From positions 1-46,041 of the forward strand of contig NZ_JAJTWT010000021.1 of the NCBI RefSeq assembly GCF_021353235.1: DNA of 46,041 nt. The letters run 5' to 3'. Origin of the DNA: Pelomonas caseinilytica. Lineage in GTDB: Bacteria; Pseudomonadota; Gammaproteobacteria; Burkholderiales; Burkholderiaceae_C. The position numbers and the translations under genes are program-made. Shown piece by piece: positions 8,195 to 19,718 of this stretch (position 1 is the first letter of the stretch; each line of letters opens with the position of its first letter). Under the pieces are notes generated by a model. That model saw only the letters and a program-made list of their open reading frames with translations. It did no database searches and was not told the DNA's origin.

Positions 8195-8317
8195 ATGGCA
8201 CGACAAGATGAACTGCCAGGGCCACAGGAGATCGTGGGTGGCAAGCTGTGTCTCGACGAAGAACAGCGGATGCTGCTTCTGGGAGCCATTCGCACCATTG
8301 CAGCACCGGAGCCGTAA
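8195..8317 (+). CDS. Possible 40-aa small protein
   Basis: A short open frame reading MARQDELPGPQEIVGGKLCL, then DEEQRMLLLGAIRTIAAPEP. It has ordinary amino-acid composition and lies in an otherwise gene-free gap. No strong ribosome-binding site or homology was recognised. It may be real or chance. Confidence 0.25.
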   Translation: MARQDELPGPQEIVGGKLCLDEEQRMLLLGAIRTIAAPEP

Positions 8318-8445
8318 AGCGAGGGTGCATGCGGGAGAGTCGGCGGCAAGATCAGGCCGACTGTGCGCCGCGGCAAGGACGGCGGCCTGTCGCCCCTACA
8401 CTTCGTCAACAGGCCACGAGCGGCCTGGCTTCCCAGAGCAGATTG

Positions 8446-8799
8446 ATGACCGCACCCGACGTTTCCACGCTTTCCTACATTGAACTCGTGGCTCTCAGCA
8501 AAGAGTTGGATCGACAAATCGCGGCCAAGCGCGGCGAAGAGTTGAAGGTTATGGCGGACGGGTTCGCCAAGAAAGTTCAGGCAGCCGGCTTCACTGTTCG
8601 GGAGGCCATCGATGAACTGGAGACCTACGACACGCCCGAGGCGCGCACGAAGAAGCGCCCAGCCAGCACGGCAGCGCCGATGTACCGTGATCCCGCAAAT
8701 CCTGAGAACACTTGGAGCGGCCGCGGCCTCCCCGCCAAGTGGCTGAAGGCATACGAAATTCAGGGCCGGTCTCGGGAAGAGTTCCGCGTTAACGGCTGA
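8446..8799 (+). CDS. H-NS-like nucleoid-associated protein
   Basis: A 117-aa member of the H-NS histone family, which silences AT-rich and horizontally acquired DNA. The N-terminal helical oligomerisation region (LVALSKELDRQIAAKRGEEL) is followed by a linker and the C-terminal DNA-binding motif NTWSGRGLPAKWLKAYEIQG, whose TWSGRG core corresponds to the AT-hook-like loop. ATG 8446 was chosen because H-NS similarity starts there; the upstream open frame is unrelated. Carried inside an island, such proteins often keep cargo genes quiet and reduce fitness cost. Confidence 0.88.
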   Translation: MTAPDVSTLSYIELVALSKELDRQIAAKRGEELKVMADGFAKKVQAAGFTVREAIDELETYDTPEARTKKRPASTAAPMYRDPANPENTWSGRGLPAKWLKAYEIQGRSREEFRVNG

Positions 8800-8870
8800 G
8801 AGTCTGCAGGCCCGCGACTCCGGCATTCCACGGCGCCTTGGTTGACGAGCGCGTGTAAGACATCCTGTCT

Positions 8871-9716
8871 ATGGGGCATCACTACGTCCCTGCTCGGTAC
8901 CTGGCCGGCTTCACGCGCGATGACCGGCTCTGGGGCTTTCACAAAGCGGCCGGGCGGCCGTTCAAGACCAAGCCGGATTCGATCGCCAACGAGCGCCAGC
9001 TGTACTCTGAAGAACTTGAGAACCTGCTCAACAACGACATCGAGCAGCCGGCCAATGTGGTGCTTGAGAAGATCAGTCTGAGGCAGCGCCTCGACGCGGG
9101 TGATCAAGAGGCGCTGGCGCGTTACATGGTGATCATGTTGAAGCGCGTGCCCGCCGCTCGAGCCCGCGTGCTGGAGATGACGCCCGGCGTGGCCGATGAG
9201 GTCACCGACGAGCTGATCCGTGATCTCCATTCTTTGAAGGGGCGCGCTGCAATCTCGGATGCCAAGTACTCCGCCATGTTGGCTGAAGCAGCGCGCGTTC
9301 GCGAGACGCTGAAGGTCGACCGGTCTTCAGCGACGTGGTGGGGAACATTGGCGCCAAAGGAGTCAGACCGAGTCGCCGACGGCATGTTGAAGATGAACTG
9401 GGCGCTGGTGACAGACCCTACTGGCCAAGTGCTGACCTGCGACAACCCTGTCTATTTCTTCCCGTGGGCCGGCATCAGCCGCCCAGAGTCGGAACTGATC
9501 TTTCCCATCGACCAGCACACCGTGCTTCTTGGAACCCATGAGCTGTTCCCGACGTGCTCATACATCGAGGGAAAGGCAGTTGCGTTGCGAGAAATGAATC
9601 GGCGCACGATCGGCAACGCTGATCGTCACATCTTCGCGGCCGACAGCTTCGGCTGGGTGATGAAGGCCATCAAGAACGGCGGAGGGCCCCGCCTCAGATT
9701 GCGGGTCAACGGTTAG
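8871..9716 (+). CDS. DUF4238 domain protein
   Basis: A 281-aa protein opening MGHHYVPARYLAGFTRDDRL, the hallmark of DUF4238 (HHYVP then LxxF). The family has no settled function. It recurs in mobile and accessory regions, and the conserved His pair suggests a catalytic or metal-binding role. No signal peptide or membrane segment is seen. It is preceded by the H-NS gene with a 71-base gap and followed by the HigA-like gene, with no sign of an operon. Confidence 0.82.
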   Translation: MGHHYVPARYLAGFTRDDRLWGFHKAAGRPFKTKPDSIANERQLYSEELENLLNNDIEQPANVVLEKISLRQRLDAGDQEALARYMVIMLKRVPAARARVLEMTPGVADEVTDELIRDLHSLKGRAAISDAKYSAMLAEAARVRETLKVDRSSATWWGTLAPKESDRVADGMLKMNWALVTDPTGQVLTCDNPVYFFPWAGISRPESELIFPIDQHTVLLGTHELFPTCSYIEGKAVALREMNRRTIGNADRHIFAADSFGWVMKAIKNGGGPRLRLRVNG

Positions 9717-9779
9717 GCCCCTTAGGATGTGCCGCTTCGCGCTGCTAGGCTGATGTGTCGCGCTTTTTGTCTAGCCGAG

Positions 9780-10088
9780 ATGTTTGAAGAAATACACCCA
9801 GGAGAAATCCTCCATGAGGATTTCATGAAGCCACTCGGCATCTCAGCAGTCCGTCTGGCTTCCTGCATCGGATTGTCCGCCGCGAGTATCCGGCGATTGA
9901 TGCGGGGCAATCGAAGGCTCACCGCAGAGACTGCACTGCGTCTCGGGCTGTTCTTCAGCATGGAGCCACGCTTCTGGACGAATCTGCAGGCCGACTACGA
10001 CCTGCGGACAGCAGCCCGAAAATCGTTGAAGAACCTTCGATTTCGAGTCAAGCCCCTTGCCCCGGAAGCGCGGCCAGGACGTACCTGA
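9780..10088 (+). CDS. higA: HigA-family antitoxin/HTH regulator without a HigB partner
   Basis: A ~102-aa HTH protein reading MFEEIHPGEILHEDFMKPLG, then SAASIRRLMRGNRRLTAETA and RLGLFFSMEPRFWTNLQADY. This is the standard HigA/VapI addiction-module antitoxin pattern, with the HTH around residues 15-60. ATG 9780 was chosen because IHPGEIL homology begins there; the longer frame from 9729 adds unrelated sequence. A HigB RNase would normally precede it, but only 63 bases separate it from the DUF4238 gene, so it is a solitary antitoxin acting either as a free regulator or as an anti-addiction relic. Confidence 0.82.
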   Translation: MFEEIHPGEILHEDFMKPLGISAVRLASCIGLSAASIRRLMRGNRRLTAETALRLGLFFSMEPRFWTNLQADYDLRTAARKSLKNLRFRVKPLAPEARPGRT

Positions 10089-10164
10089 GTTGGCCGGACG
10101 GATACCTTGCAACCAGCCTAATGCGGTCCGCAATGGCATCAGTAGCCGCCGTCCAAATAAGAAA

Positions 10165-10185
10165 ACCCCCGGCATTGCCGGGGGT
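10165..10185 (-). terminator. Hairpin terminator for the leftward small gene
   Basis: A 9-bp perfect stem (ACCCCCGGC / GCCGGGGGT) with a 3-base loop. On the reverse strand it is followed by TTTTCTTATTT, so it fits termination of leftward transcripts from the gene at 10286-10528. It also separates that gene from the convergent higA. Confidence 0.7.
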
Positions 10186-10285
10186 CTGAACGCCTTCGCT
10201 GTCATCGCGGGCGCCTGCTCAGGGAGGAAAAGCAGGGAGCAGATGCTCAAAGCGAATCGTAAGGGCGCTGACTGACTGCCCGCTT

Positions 10286-10528
10286 TCACCGATCCCCAAG
10301 CCGCACCCGCTCCTCAACCCACCTGTGAACCAAGGTGCTCGCATCGCGACGCGCGTCCTGCAAGGCCTGCTCCCGTGTGTCCCGGTACCGGATGCATTCA
10401 TGCCGCAGCGCTGTGCCGCTCGTGGTGTCCACAGCGAACCGGACTACCCCTAGGTACCCCAGCTCGTAGAGCTGCACCGAGGCCAGCGCAGAGACGGAGC
10501 CGTCCGTGGCGAAGAAGAGGTTGTTCAT
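10286..10528 (-). CDS. Small protein of unknown function
   Basis: An 80-aa protein (MNNLFFATDGSVSALASVQL, then YELGYLGVVRFAVD and YRDTREQALQDARRDASTLV). I do not recognise the family. Support for a real gene is a strong ribosome-binding site (AAGGAG, five bases before the ATG) and a matching downstream terminator. It is predicted to be soluble, with a beta-rich first half and a charged C-terminal helix. Confidence 0.55.
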   Translation of the reverse strand: MNNLFFATDGSVSALASVQLYELGYLGVVRFAVDTTSGTALRHECIRYRDTREQALQDARRDASTLVHRWVEERVRLGDR

Positions 10529-10615
10529 GGGGTCTCCTTGACGCTTGGCGAGCGTGTGTTCATCGAAGGGTAGGAGGCAGTCGCAACCGGTTCAAGTCAT
10601 GACCATGGGAAGGCC

Positions 10616-13705
<3,090 letters not shown>

Positions 13706-13714
13706 GTCGACGCC

Positions 13715-15031
13715 TCACCCGAAGATGCCGTGCAGGTACCAGGCGACGCTGTCGCCGAGCTTGATCTGGAACACCCAGAGCAGGCCGGCGTGCTTGGACT
13801 CGGCGACCCAGTAGTCGCGAACGACCAGGCGGCCCGTGCCCGCGTCTTCGTCCCGATCCCACCAGCCAGCCTCGATGCGCTGAGGGCCCGCGAGCAGCTG
13901 CAGCTCGCCCTGGTAGACCGGCCGGTGGTTGCGCACGGCGAGCTTCAGCGGCTCGCGCAAGGCCCAGGTCGGTTGCGGCAGCTCGGTGCTGGCCGCGGGC
14001 CGGCGCGGCAAGGGATCCGCTGCAGGCTGCCAATGCGCCATCCATTCCTGACGGTGGTCCTCATGCACCCGACAGCGCTTGATCGCGTCCGGCCCCAGGC
14101 GCGCCGCCATGCGCTCCAGCGTCAGGTGCGCCGCCTCACCCTCATGCACGGTGTCCGGCAGCAGGGACAGGTTGGCGTCACCCTGGTCGTGCACTTCGTC
14201 GGCGGTCAGCTCCAGGTCGCCGACGGGTGCAAGCAACTGCAGCTTGGCCAGGTGCTCGGCCAGCAGCCGGCACAGGTGCTCGACGTCCCGCGTCGGATCT
14301 GCCGTGCCCACGGTCAGCTGGCCGCCCGAGCCGGCGTCGCGAGTGCGCATGCTGTCGTGCCACCAGTGCAGCGTGAAGGCCGTCGTGCCGGCGTGTCGCG
14401 CCGCGAGCCAACCGCACATCTGGACCAGCAGACGGCGCGCACCTTGCAGCAGCGCCGGTGCGTGTTCGACCCGGAACGGCAGCTCCAGGCGTGCGCGAAA
14501 GGTGTCGGGCAGGACTTCCCACTCGTGCGCCTCGGGCTCGTGACCATAGGCCCGGTCCAGGGCCTGGCGCAGCTCGCGCCCGAAGCGCCGCGCCAGACCG
14601 GCACGGGGCAGCGCACGCAGATCGCCCAACGTCCGGCACCCCGTCTGCGCAAGCGTCGTGGCGTGCGGCCGCACGGCGCTCAGACTCTCCATCGGCAGCC
14701 GGTCGAGCAACTCGGCCAGCGGGCGCTTGAAGCCGTTCTCGATGTTGCAGCGCGCAAGCGCATGGGCTGCCAGGCTGGTGGAGGCCCATGCGACCTTCTG
14801 AACACCCAGCTCGGCGGCCTCCGTGACGACCCGGTCGCGCAAGGCCCGCTTGCCACCGAACAGGCGTGTGCTGGCCTCGACCTCCATCAGGACGGCGTCT
14901 TCGGAGAGCGTCACCCGGGGCGTGAACTGCAACGCCCAGACGGCCACGGCACGAAGCGCGTCAAGGCTCGGAGGCAGGGGCGTGTTCGGATCGCTCGCGC
15001 ACGGCGGCAGCAGCAGGGCTGACCACAGCAT
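13715..15031 (-). CDS. imuB: ImuB, catalytically inactive Y-family polymerase-like SOS mutagenesis factor
   Basis: A 438-aa DinB/Y-family-like protein that, in described ImuA-ImuB-DnaE2 systems, links DnaE2 to the beta clamp instead of polymerising. It opens MLWSALLLPPCA and carries DAVLMEVEASTRLFGGKRAL and LPRAGLARRFGRELRQALDR, matching ImuB. The acidic catalytic residues of active Y-family polymerases are not evident. The start at 15031 overlaps imuA by 71 bases; MLW is the usual ImuB N-terminus, so the overlap is accepted. It ends nine bases before dnaE2. Confidence 0.92.
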   Translation of the reverse strand: MLWSALLLPPCASDPNTPLPPSLDALRAVAVWALQFTPRVTLSEDAVLMEVEASTRLFGGKRALRDRVVTEAAELGVQKVAWASTSLAAHALARCNIENGFKRPLAELLDRLPMESLSAVRPHATTLAQTGCRTLGDLRALPRAGLARRFGRELRQALDRAYGHEPEAHEWEVLPDTFRARLELPFRVEHAPALLQGARRLLVQMCGWLAARHAGTTAFTLHWWHDSMRTRDAGSGGQLTVGTADPTRDVEHLCRLLAEHLAKLQLLAPVGDLELTADEVHDQGDANLSLLPDTVHEGEAAHLTLERMAARLGPDAIKRCRVHEDHRQEWMAHWQPAADPLPRRPAASTELPQPTWALREPLKLAVRNHRPVYQGELQLLAGPQRIEAGWWDRDEDAGTGRLVVRDYWVAESKHAGLLWVFQIKLGDSVAWYLHGIFG

Positions 15032-15800
15032 GGCTGGGCTCGACAGGGATAAGGCGGCTGGGCCAGCGCAGCCGCGGGGTCATGATGTTGTTCAGGCCTC
15101 CGGGGACGGAGGGCAGCATCAAAGTCGCATCGAGCGGCGCGCCCTTGCGCTTGAGCACTTCGACGGCGATCAGCCAATCGGTGAGCACACGCACCACGAC
15201 GCGCAGCGGTGCAGCCGATGCGTCACGAGCCGCGCTCAATGGTCGGCAAAGGAACACCGGGCCCTTGCAACGCCCGGCGAGGACCTGCAGCCGGCGGATC
15301 TGCTCGGCCCTCACGAGCGGCAGCCAGGCGATGGTCGCGCCGAAGCTGCCGGACTTGACGAGCTGCTCGGTGGCCCAGAGCCGGTCGCGTGGCGTGTCGA
15401 CATCGACCCAGACCAGGTGGCGTTCGTCGATGCCGTCATGCCGAAGGCCGGGCGCATGGGGTGCCATCGGTGGGGCGACCAGTGCCACCGTGCGTCCGGC
15501 GCCGGTGAGGGCCGACAGCGCGGGGCTGAGCAGCCGCAGCTCGGCGACCGAGAACTGCGGAACCAGCACCTCTGTAAGTGATCCGCAGGGCCAGCCGCTG
15601 CCAGGCAGCTCCGCGTCCAGCTTGGCGAAGCCGCTGGCCAGCGTATCCGCCACAGGGCCGCCCAGCTGATCACCGCGCCACAGTGCCGCTTCGACCTGCG
15701 CAGGCAGCGGCTCGCCGAGGCTGGCGACGGCGTTCTGCGAGGGAGGAGGCAGGCTGGAGAGCGGGAGAGCAGCATCCAGCCCGGCGATGGCGGGCGGCAT
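14961..15800 (-). CDS. imuA: ImuA, SOS translesion cassette protein (SulA/RecA-like)
   Basis: A ~279-aa protein with a RecA/SulA-like fold that interacts with ImuB and DnaE2 in the mutasome. Characteristic segments are SGFAKLDAELPGSGWPCGSL, then TEVLVPQFSVAELRLLSPAL and GRTVALVAPP. A longer open frame reaches 15917 but would translate straight through the LexA box at 15817-15832, so ATG 15800 (MPPAIAGLDAALP), just downstream of that operator, was chosen. It is the first gene of the leftward imuA-imuB-dnaE2 operon and overlaps imuB. It is expected to be repressed by LexA and induced by DNA damage. Confidence 0.88.
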   Translation of the reverse strand: MPPAIAGLDAALPLSSLPPPSQNAVASLGEPLPAQVEAALWRGDQLGGPVADTLASGFAKLDAELPGSGWPCGSLTEVLVPQFSVAELRLLSPALSALTGAGRTVALVAPPMAPHAPGLRHDGIDERHLVWVDVDTPRDRLWATEQLVKSGSFGATIAWLPLVRAEQIRRLQVLAGRCKGPVFLCRPLSAARDASAAPLRVVVRVLTDWLIAVEVLKRKGAPLDATLMLPSVPGGLNNIMTPRLRWPSRLIPVEPSHAVVSPAAAAVRERSEHAPASEP

Positions 15801-15816
15801 GGGTTGGCGAGCAAAA

Positions 15817-15832
15817 CTGTATGTATGTACAG
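15817..15832. promoter_or_regulatory. LexA box between imuA and the SRAP gene
   Basis: CTGTATGTATGTACAG matches the CTGT-N8-ACAG SOS operator perfectly and sits in the extended context AACTGT...ACAGTATA. It lies 17 bases upstream of the imuA start and about 130 bases upstream of the rightward SRAP gene. A TATACT -10-like hexamer for imuA overlaps it at 15831-15836 on the reverse strand. LexA binding here would block imuA; effect on the SRAP gene is possible but less certain because of distance. Confidence 0.85.
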
Positions 15833-15964
15833 TATATGGAAGGCCGACTGCCGTCCAGTAGGGCAAGATGCCGTGGACGGGCAGGAGTTGGCGAGCGAGG
15901 CTTCGGACTGCCCTCAAAACCTGTGAGCCACCGTTGACGGGCCAACGCCCACTGGACGAATCCC

Positions 15965-16924
15965 ATGTGCTATTCCGCCCAGATCCGCGCCGACTACCGC
16001 GACTACACGCGGCTCTTCGGCGCGCACCTCAGCATCAAGGAGTTCGTGAAGCTCTTCTACGGTCGGCAGGAGGCGAAGCTCAAGATTCCCAAGGCCCTGG
16101 AAGCAGCGTTCGAACACGACGCCACGACGCCGGAAGGATTGGAAATCCGCGGCCTCATCGAGGCCTTCAAGGCGGACCGGGCGATGGCGCTGGAGCAGGA
16201 ACTGTTCGCGCAGCGCAAGCGCCTGGCCGATGCCGAGCGGACGGTGCAGACCAAGCAGACCAAGAGCGCGCTTGACAGCCAGCGCATCGCGACGGCCAAG
16301 ATCTCGAAGGCGCGACTGGACCTTGAAGACCTGCGACGCACGGAGCTTCTCGACCGGGATTCGCGCATCTTCCCTGGCGTCTACGCGCCGGTGATGGTCG
16401 TGCGCGACGGTCAAAAGGTGGTGCTGCCGATGCGCTATCAGTGCCGGCCGGCGGGGCGGCCGGCGTCTTACGACGTTCAGTACCCCGGCACCTACAACGC
16501 CCGCCGCGACAACCTCGAGAAATTCTGGCGCGGGCACTTCGGCGTCACCCACGGAATCATGATCGTCAACGCCTTCTACGAGAACGTGAAGCGACACGAC
16601 ATGGAACACCGCGAGCTGGCACCTGATGAGAAGCCAGAGAACGTCGTGCTGGAGTTCAAGCCCAGTCCGCCGCAGGACATGCTGGTGGCCTGCTTGTGGT
16701 CGCACTGGACGCAGGATGGCGAGCCAGACCTGCTGTCCTTCGCCGCCATCACGGACGAGCCACCGCCCGAGGTCGCCGCGGCCGGCCACGACCGCTGCAT
16801 CATCCCCATCAAGTCGGAGCATGTCGACGCGTGGCTGAACCCCGACCCGTCAAACCTCAGGGCGCTGTACGACATCCTGGATGACCGGGCGCCGGCGTAC
16901 TACGAGCACCGGCTCGCAGCCTGA
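15965..16924 (+). CDS. SRAP/HMCES (YedK)-family DNA abasic-site shield
   Basis: A 319-aa SOS-response-associated peptidase-type protein. The family forms a covalent link to abasic sites in single-stranded DNA through Cys2 exposed after Met removal. Here the N-terminus is MCYSAQ with Cys at position 2. The conserved Asn lies in TYNARRDNLEKFW, the Glu in IVNAFYENV and the active His in GHDRCIIPIKSEHVDAWL. A charged helical insertion of about 80 residues (roughly 50-130) makes it longer than the ~220-aa YedK. It diverges from imuA across the LexA box region, fitting a DNA-damage cassette. Confidence 0.88.
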   Translation: MCYSAQIRADYRDYTRLFGAHLSIKEFVKLFYGRQEAKLKIPKALEAAFEHDATTPEGLEIRGLIEAFKADRAMALEQELFAQRKRLADAERTVQTKQTKSALDSQRIATAKISKARLDLEDLRRTELLDRDSRIFPGVYAPVMVVRDGQKVVLPMRYQCRPAGRPASYDVQYPGTYNARRDNLEKFWRGHFGVTHGIMIVNAFYENVKRHDMEHRELAPDEKPENVVLEFKPSPPQDMLVACLWSHWTQDGEPDLLSFAAITDEPPPEVAAAGHDRCIIPIKSEHVDAWLNPDPSNLRALYDILDDRAPAYYEHRLAA

Positions 16925-17036
16925 TTCAGATTCCGGACGCCATCGAGCATTCGTTCTGGCAGATCTTGAGCAGCTACTCCACCGCCAACATCGGGCGCAC
17001 CGTGAGGCTAAGGTTTTATTGAATGAAGGTCCGCAG

Positions 17037-17354
17037 ATGAAACGTGTTCGAGTCGCCCCAGGCAAGTTCGTCACCATCTCTACCGAGCTGTCGGAGAAGG
17101 CTGCGCGCGTGTTCGCGACGGCGCTCACGCGCGACCAGGTGCGCGACCTCAAGGCCAGCGAGCCGCGACGCGCTACGGGCCTGATGGTCGGTTCGGCGAA
17201 GCCGCCGGCCCTTGCCCGGCCGACGAACGCTGTGCGACGGCTGTTGGAAAGGTCTCCTCGACTGCCCCAAGCTTCCTGCGCCGCAGAACCGGTTGACGCG
17301 GCAGCTGAAAGAACTGAACCCGAACCGACCGCAACCGGTTCGACCAGCGGGTGA
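17037..17354 (+). CDS. Hypothetical protein
   Basis: A ~105-aa basic protein starting MKRVRVAPGKFVTISTELSE. Its first ~45 residues look ordered, with one helix (KAARVFATALTRDQVRDLKA). The rest is a Pro/Ala/Glu-rich tail, likely disordered. A GAAGGT sequence precedes the ATG at a suitable distance. I do not recognise a family. It lies ten bases upstream of the open frame of the zinc-ribbon gene, so the two may share a transcript. Confidence 0.5.
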   Translation: MKRVRVAPGKFVTISTELSEKAARVFATALTRDQVRDLKASEPRRATGLMVGSAKPPALARPTNAVRRLLERSPRLPQASCAAEPVDAAAERTEPEPTATGSTSG

Positions 17355-17414
17355 TCGTCCACGTTGGACGGACTGAGCAACAGCGTCGGATTACACAGCC
17401 TGAAGGAGAGCAAG

Positions 17415-18059
17415 GTGAGCGCGCTGCAGAAGGGCAACGCAAGCCAGACAGGCCTTGGCGGCTTCGGCGAGGGCAGCGTCGTGAAGCTCGACGGCGGCAA
17501 GCGGCTGCGGCTGGATGACCGGGTGGACTTCTGGCCAGGGACACAGGCGTGGCAGACCACTCGCGATGGCCCCGACGGCCCGGCGCAGGGCATCGGCTTC
17601 ACATCGTTGCTGGCGTACCTGAAACGGGTGCGCGAGGCGGAAGGCCGTGCAGTGGAGCGACCTGTGGAGCGCGCTTCAGGCCGACAGGTGGTCTGCAACT
17701 ACTGTGGCCGGCATGCCGAGCTGCATGGCGGCCTGGCGGTGTATCCGGATCGCAAGGATCTGGAGGACCGACAGTTCTGGGTGTGCTGGTCCTGCGACGC
17801 CTGGGTCGGCTGCAAGAAGGGCACGGACGAGCCGTATGGCGAGCTGGCGGACGATGAGCTGCGTGAAGCACGGATCGCAGCGCACAAGGCGTTCGACCCG
17901 ATCTGGCAGAACGAACTCATGACAAAGAACGCCGCCTACTCCTGGCTTGCCGAGGTACTCGGTATCCCAGGAGAGGAATGCCAGATCGGGCTGTTGACGC
18001 TCGAGTGCTGCCGCAAGGTCCGTGACGCCGTTTGGGAGCGCTTTGGCGCCATCAGCTAG
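17415..18059 (+). CDS. DUF3268-type zinc-ribbon protein
   Basis: A 214-aa protein with two halves. The N-terminal ~80 residues (GEGSVVKLDGGKRLRLDDRV, then DFWPGTQAW and TSLLAYLKRVREAEG) are unknown. The C-terminal half matches DUF3268: QVVCNYCGRHAELHGGLAVY, then FWVCWSCDAWVGCKKGTDEP and AHKAFDPIWQ, with four cysteines in two CxxC knuckles that should bind zinc. The function of the family is not established. GTG 17415 was chosen because AAGGAG lies six bases upstream; the upstream in-frame ATG at 17364 lacks such a site. Confidence 0.75.
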   Translation: MSALQKGNASQTGLGGFGEGSVVKLDGGKRLRLDDRVDFWPGTQAWQTTRDGPDGPAQGIGFTSLLAYLKRVREAEGRAVERPVERASGRQVVCNYCGRHAELHGGLAVYPDRKDLEDRQFWVCWSCDAWVGCKKGTDEPYGELADDELREARIAAHKAFDPIWQNELMTKNAAYSWLAEVLGIPGEECQIGLLTLECCRKVRDAVWERFGAIS

Positions 18060-18110
18060 ATACGGCGCGGGCAGCGTGCGGACGAACCCAGCGGAACTCC
18101 TTCACGGCGA

Positions 18111-18143
18111 TTATCGTAATTACGATAACGCGTTACGGTAACG
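18111..18143. promoter_or_regulatory. Two adjacent palindromes, probable operator
   Basis: A perfect 18-bp palindrome, TTATCGTAATTACGATAA (18111-18128), is followed two bases later by CGTTACGGTAACG (18131-18143), a 6+1+6 palindrome. Both share a GTAAT/GTTAC-like half site. They lie in the 187-base gap between two convergent zinc-ribbon genes, where a promoter is not expected. No T-run follows, so they are not terminators. A binding site for a dimeric protein is the simplest reading. Confidence 0.5.
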
Positions 18144-18246
18144 GTGCGGCAAGGCGGACGCTTTGATAGCGTTGCGACTCGAACGGTGAAGTTGCAACCT
18201 ATCAGTAGTCACCCAGCACCGGTCGGACAACGTCCGCGCCGTTTGG

Positions 18247-18564
18247 CTACAGAAGGTCCTGGTCTTGGTCTGGTCGCTGTTCAACTCCCTCCATGAAATT
18301 GTTGGATGGGGAGGTTTGTCCCGAAGTGGCCCACGCGGCTGGCGACACGCGTAGCCATGGCCCCAATGTCTGCTTCAGGCAAGCGTGGCAGATATCGAGT
18401 TCGACGTGATTACCGTCGCCGAGGTCGGACCCCCAGCTCGCATCGAACCCAATCTGAAGGAAGTTGTTGAAGCCGTCGTCTACGTTGTACTGCGCTTCAA
18501 CGCCGCAACGGTCGCAACGAAGCTGAAAAACAAAAGGCTGCGGACGGACGTCTTTGAACCTCAT
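18247..18564 (-). CDS. Small zinc-ribbon protein of unknown function
   Basis: A 105-aa protein (MRFKDVRPQPFVFQLRCDRC, then IGFDASWGSDLGDGNHVELD and ICHACLKQTLGPWLRVSP). CxxC pairs at both ends of the ordered part (CDRC and CHAC) should hold one zinc. This layout is common in short hypothetical proteins of proteobacteria. ATG 18564 was chosen because AGGAG stands six bases before it; a longer frame from 18585 lacks this. The last ~30 residues are polar and probably unstructured. Confidence 0.65.
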   Translation of the reverse strand: MRFKDVRPQPFVFQLRCDRCGVEAQYNVDDGFNNFLQIGFDASWGSDLGDGNHVELDICHACLKQTLGPWLRVSPAAWATSGQTSPSNNFMEGVEQRPDQDQDLL

Positions 18565-18704
18565 GACTGCTCCTGAGAACGCCAACAGGCGGCGGCGTCG
18601 GAAACTGCCTCCCGCTTCGGCGTCCCGAGCCGCTCGATCGAATGGGCTTCAGGTGGTCATACAGGCAAGCGAGCCACCGGTGGCCAGGGAAGCCTCGCAC
18701 CCGG

Positions 18705-19070
18705 CTAGTCGATCTGGATTTGATCCCACGCGAACACGGTGACGTCGACGGCGTCGCCAAGGCCTAAGCTCACTGCGCCACCAGCCAAGATGTCGCGCTC
18801 GAAAGTTCGCTCCTCAGCGGGGCCCATCAGCAAGTATTGGCGTCCTGATGACGTAGTCACAAGTCCAGCCTCTGAATCGACCGCCGTGATGGCCGAAGTC
18901 ACACGCACCGTGGCTCGCGTCTCGCACTGCTCGATCAAGGTCACGAGATGGTACGTGCCCGCTGGAGTTCGGATCAGTCGCCACGAGTGCACCTCCATGC
19001 GTGACTGTTTGGCCACGGGCGGGGCGTCACGGTCGTCGACGAAGAGCAAGGTACGCCGTCCGCCACTCAT
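18705..19070 (-). CDS. Hypothetical protein, second gene of a two-gene unit
   Basis: A 121-aa beta-rich soluble protein (MSGGRRTLLFVDDRDAPPVA, then MEVHSWRLIRTPAGTYHLVT and VTTSSGRQYLLMGPAEERTF). No family is recognised. Its start overlaps the stop of the upstream gene by four bases, so the two are co-translated. No catalytic motif or membrane segment is visible. Confidence 0.55.
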   Translation of the reverse strand: MSGGRRTLLFVDDRDAPPVAKQSRMEVHSWRLIRTPAGTYHLVTLIEQCETRATVRVTSAITAVDSEAGLVTTSSGRQYLLMGPAEERTFERDILAGGAVSLGLGDAVDVTVFAWDQIQID

Positions 19071-19594
19071 GCGCCAGCCTTGCCGGCCCGGCCGGCGCCA
19101 TCTCCAGGGGTTGTCGAGCGCCGTGTTCCGCGCTTCTCCTGGGGGGCATGCTCCCGACTGCCTGGCTCGACTCTCAGGACGAGAGTCCTTGCCATCGGCT
19201 CGACGTGTTGTGGCATTAGGCCGCAGTCAAAAGTCTGGCCAGCAGCGTCGCGGAGCAAGACGCTATCGCCGCCTTCCGAACTGCACGTCCACACCTCCAG
19301 GATCTCGCGCGCGGACCATTGACCGTTGGGTGACTGCCAACCCGGCGTGAGACACACGATGCCCTTCACCCGCTCGGCTTCCAAAGAGCCGAGAACGTCA
19401 GCGAGTTCGCGGTCCCAGGCGATGCAGAGGGTACGAACGAAGAAGGCGTCGGGTTCGTCCGGCGCGTTGATCTCTACGGAAAGCAGGAACCATGGAAGAT
19501 GCGCAGTGAGCTCCATCATTCGCCAGCACCGCGTGCCGGGCTCTTCCAACCCCGAAGGAAGCGGGTACGCATACTGTGGGCGGGATACGAACAT
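19067..19594 (-). CDS. Hypothetical protein, first gene of a two-gene unit
   Basis: A ~175-aa protein (MFVSRPQYAYPLPSGLEEPG, then MMELTAHLPWFLLSVEINAP and VKGIVCLTPGWQSPNGQWSA). No family is recognised. ATG 19594 is used; in-frame TTG 19612 and GTG 19603 are alternatives and none has a clear ribosome-binding site. The last ~30 residues are basic and low-complexity. It overlaps the following gene (ATGA). Confidence 0.5.
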   Translation of the reverse strand: MFVSRPQYAYPLPSGLEEPGTRCWRMMELTAHLPWFLLSVEINAPDEPDAFFVRTLCIAWDRELADVLGSLEAERVKGIVCLTPGWQSPNGQWSAREILEVWTCSSEGGDSVLLRDAAGQTFDCGLMPQHVEPMARTLVLRVEPGSREHAPQEKRGTRRSTTPGDGAGRAGKAGA

Positions 19595-19718
19595 CGATGT
19601 CACGGCTGGCAAATTCGCCTATGGGTTGTGGTGCAGCGCATTCTTCGAGCCGGCTGGGCGTATGCAAATTCTTGATACGGGGAACCGCTCGGGTACCGTT
19701 CGAGGCTGAGAGAGCCCC

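Noticed and set aside
15801..15917. Longer imuA start at 15917
   Set aside because: It would place the LexA box inside the coding sequence and adds residues unlike ImuA.
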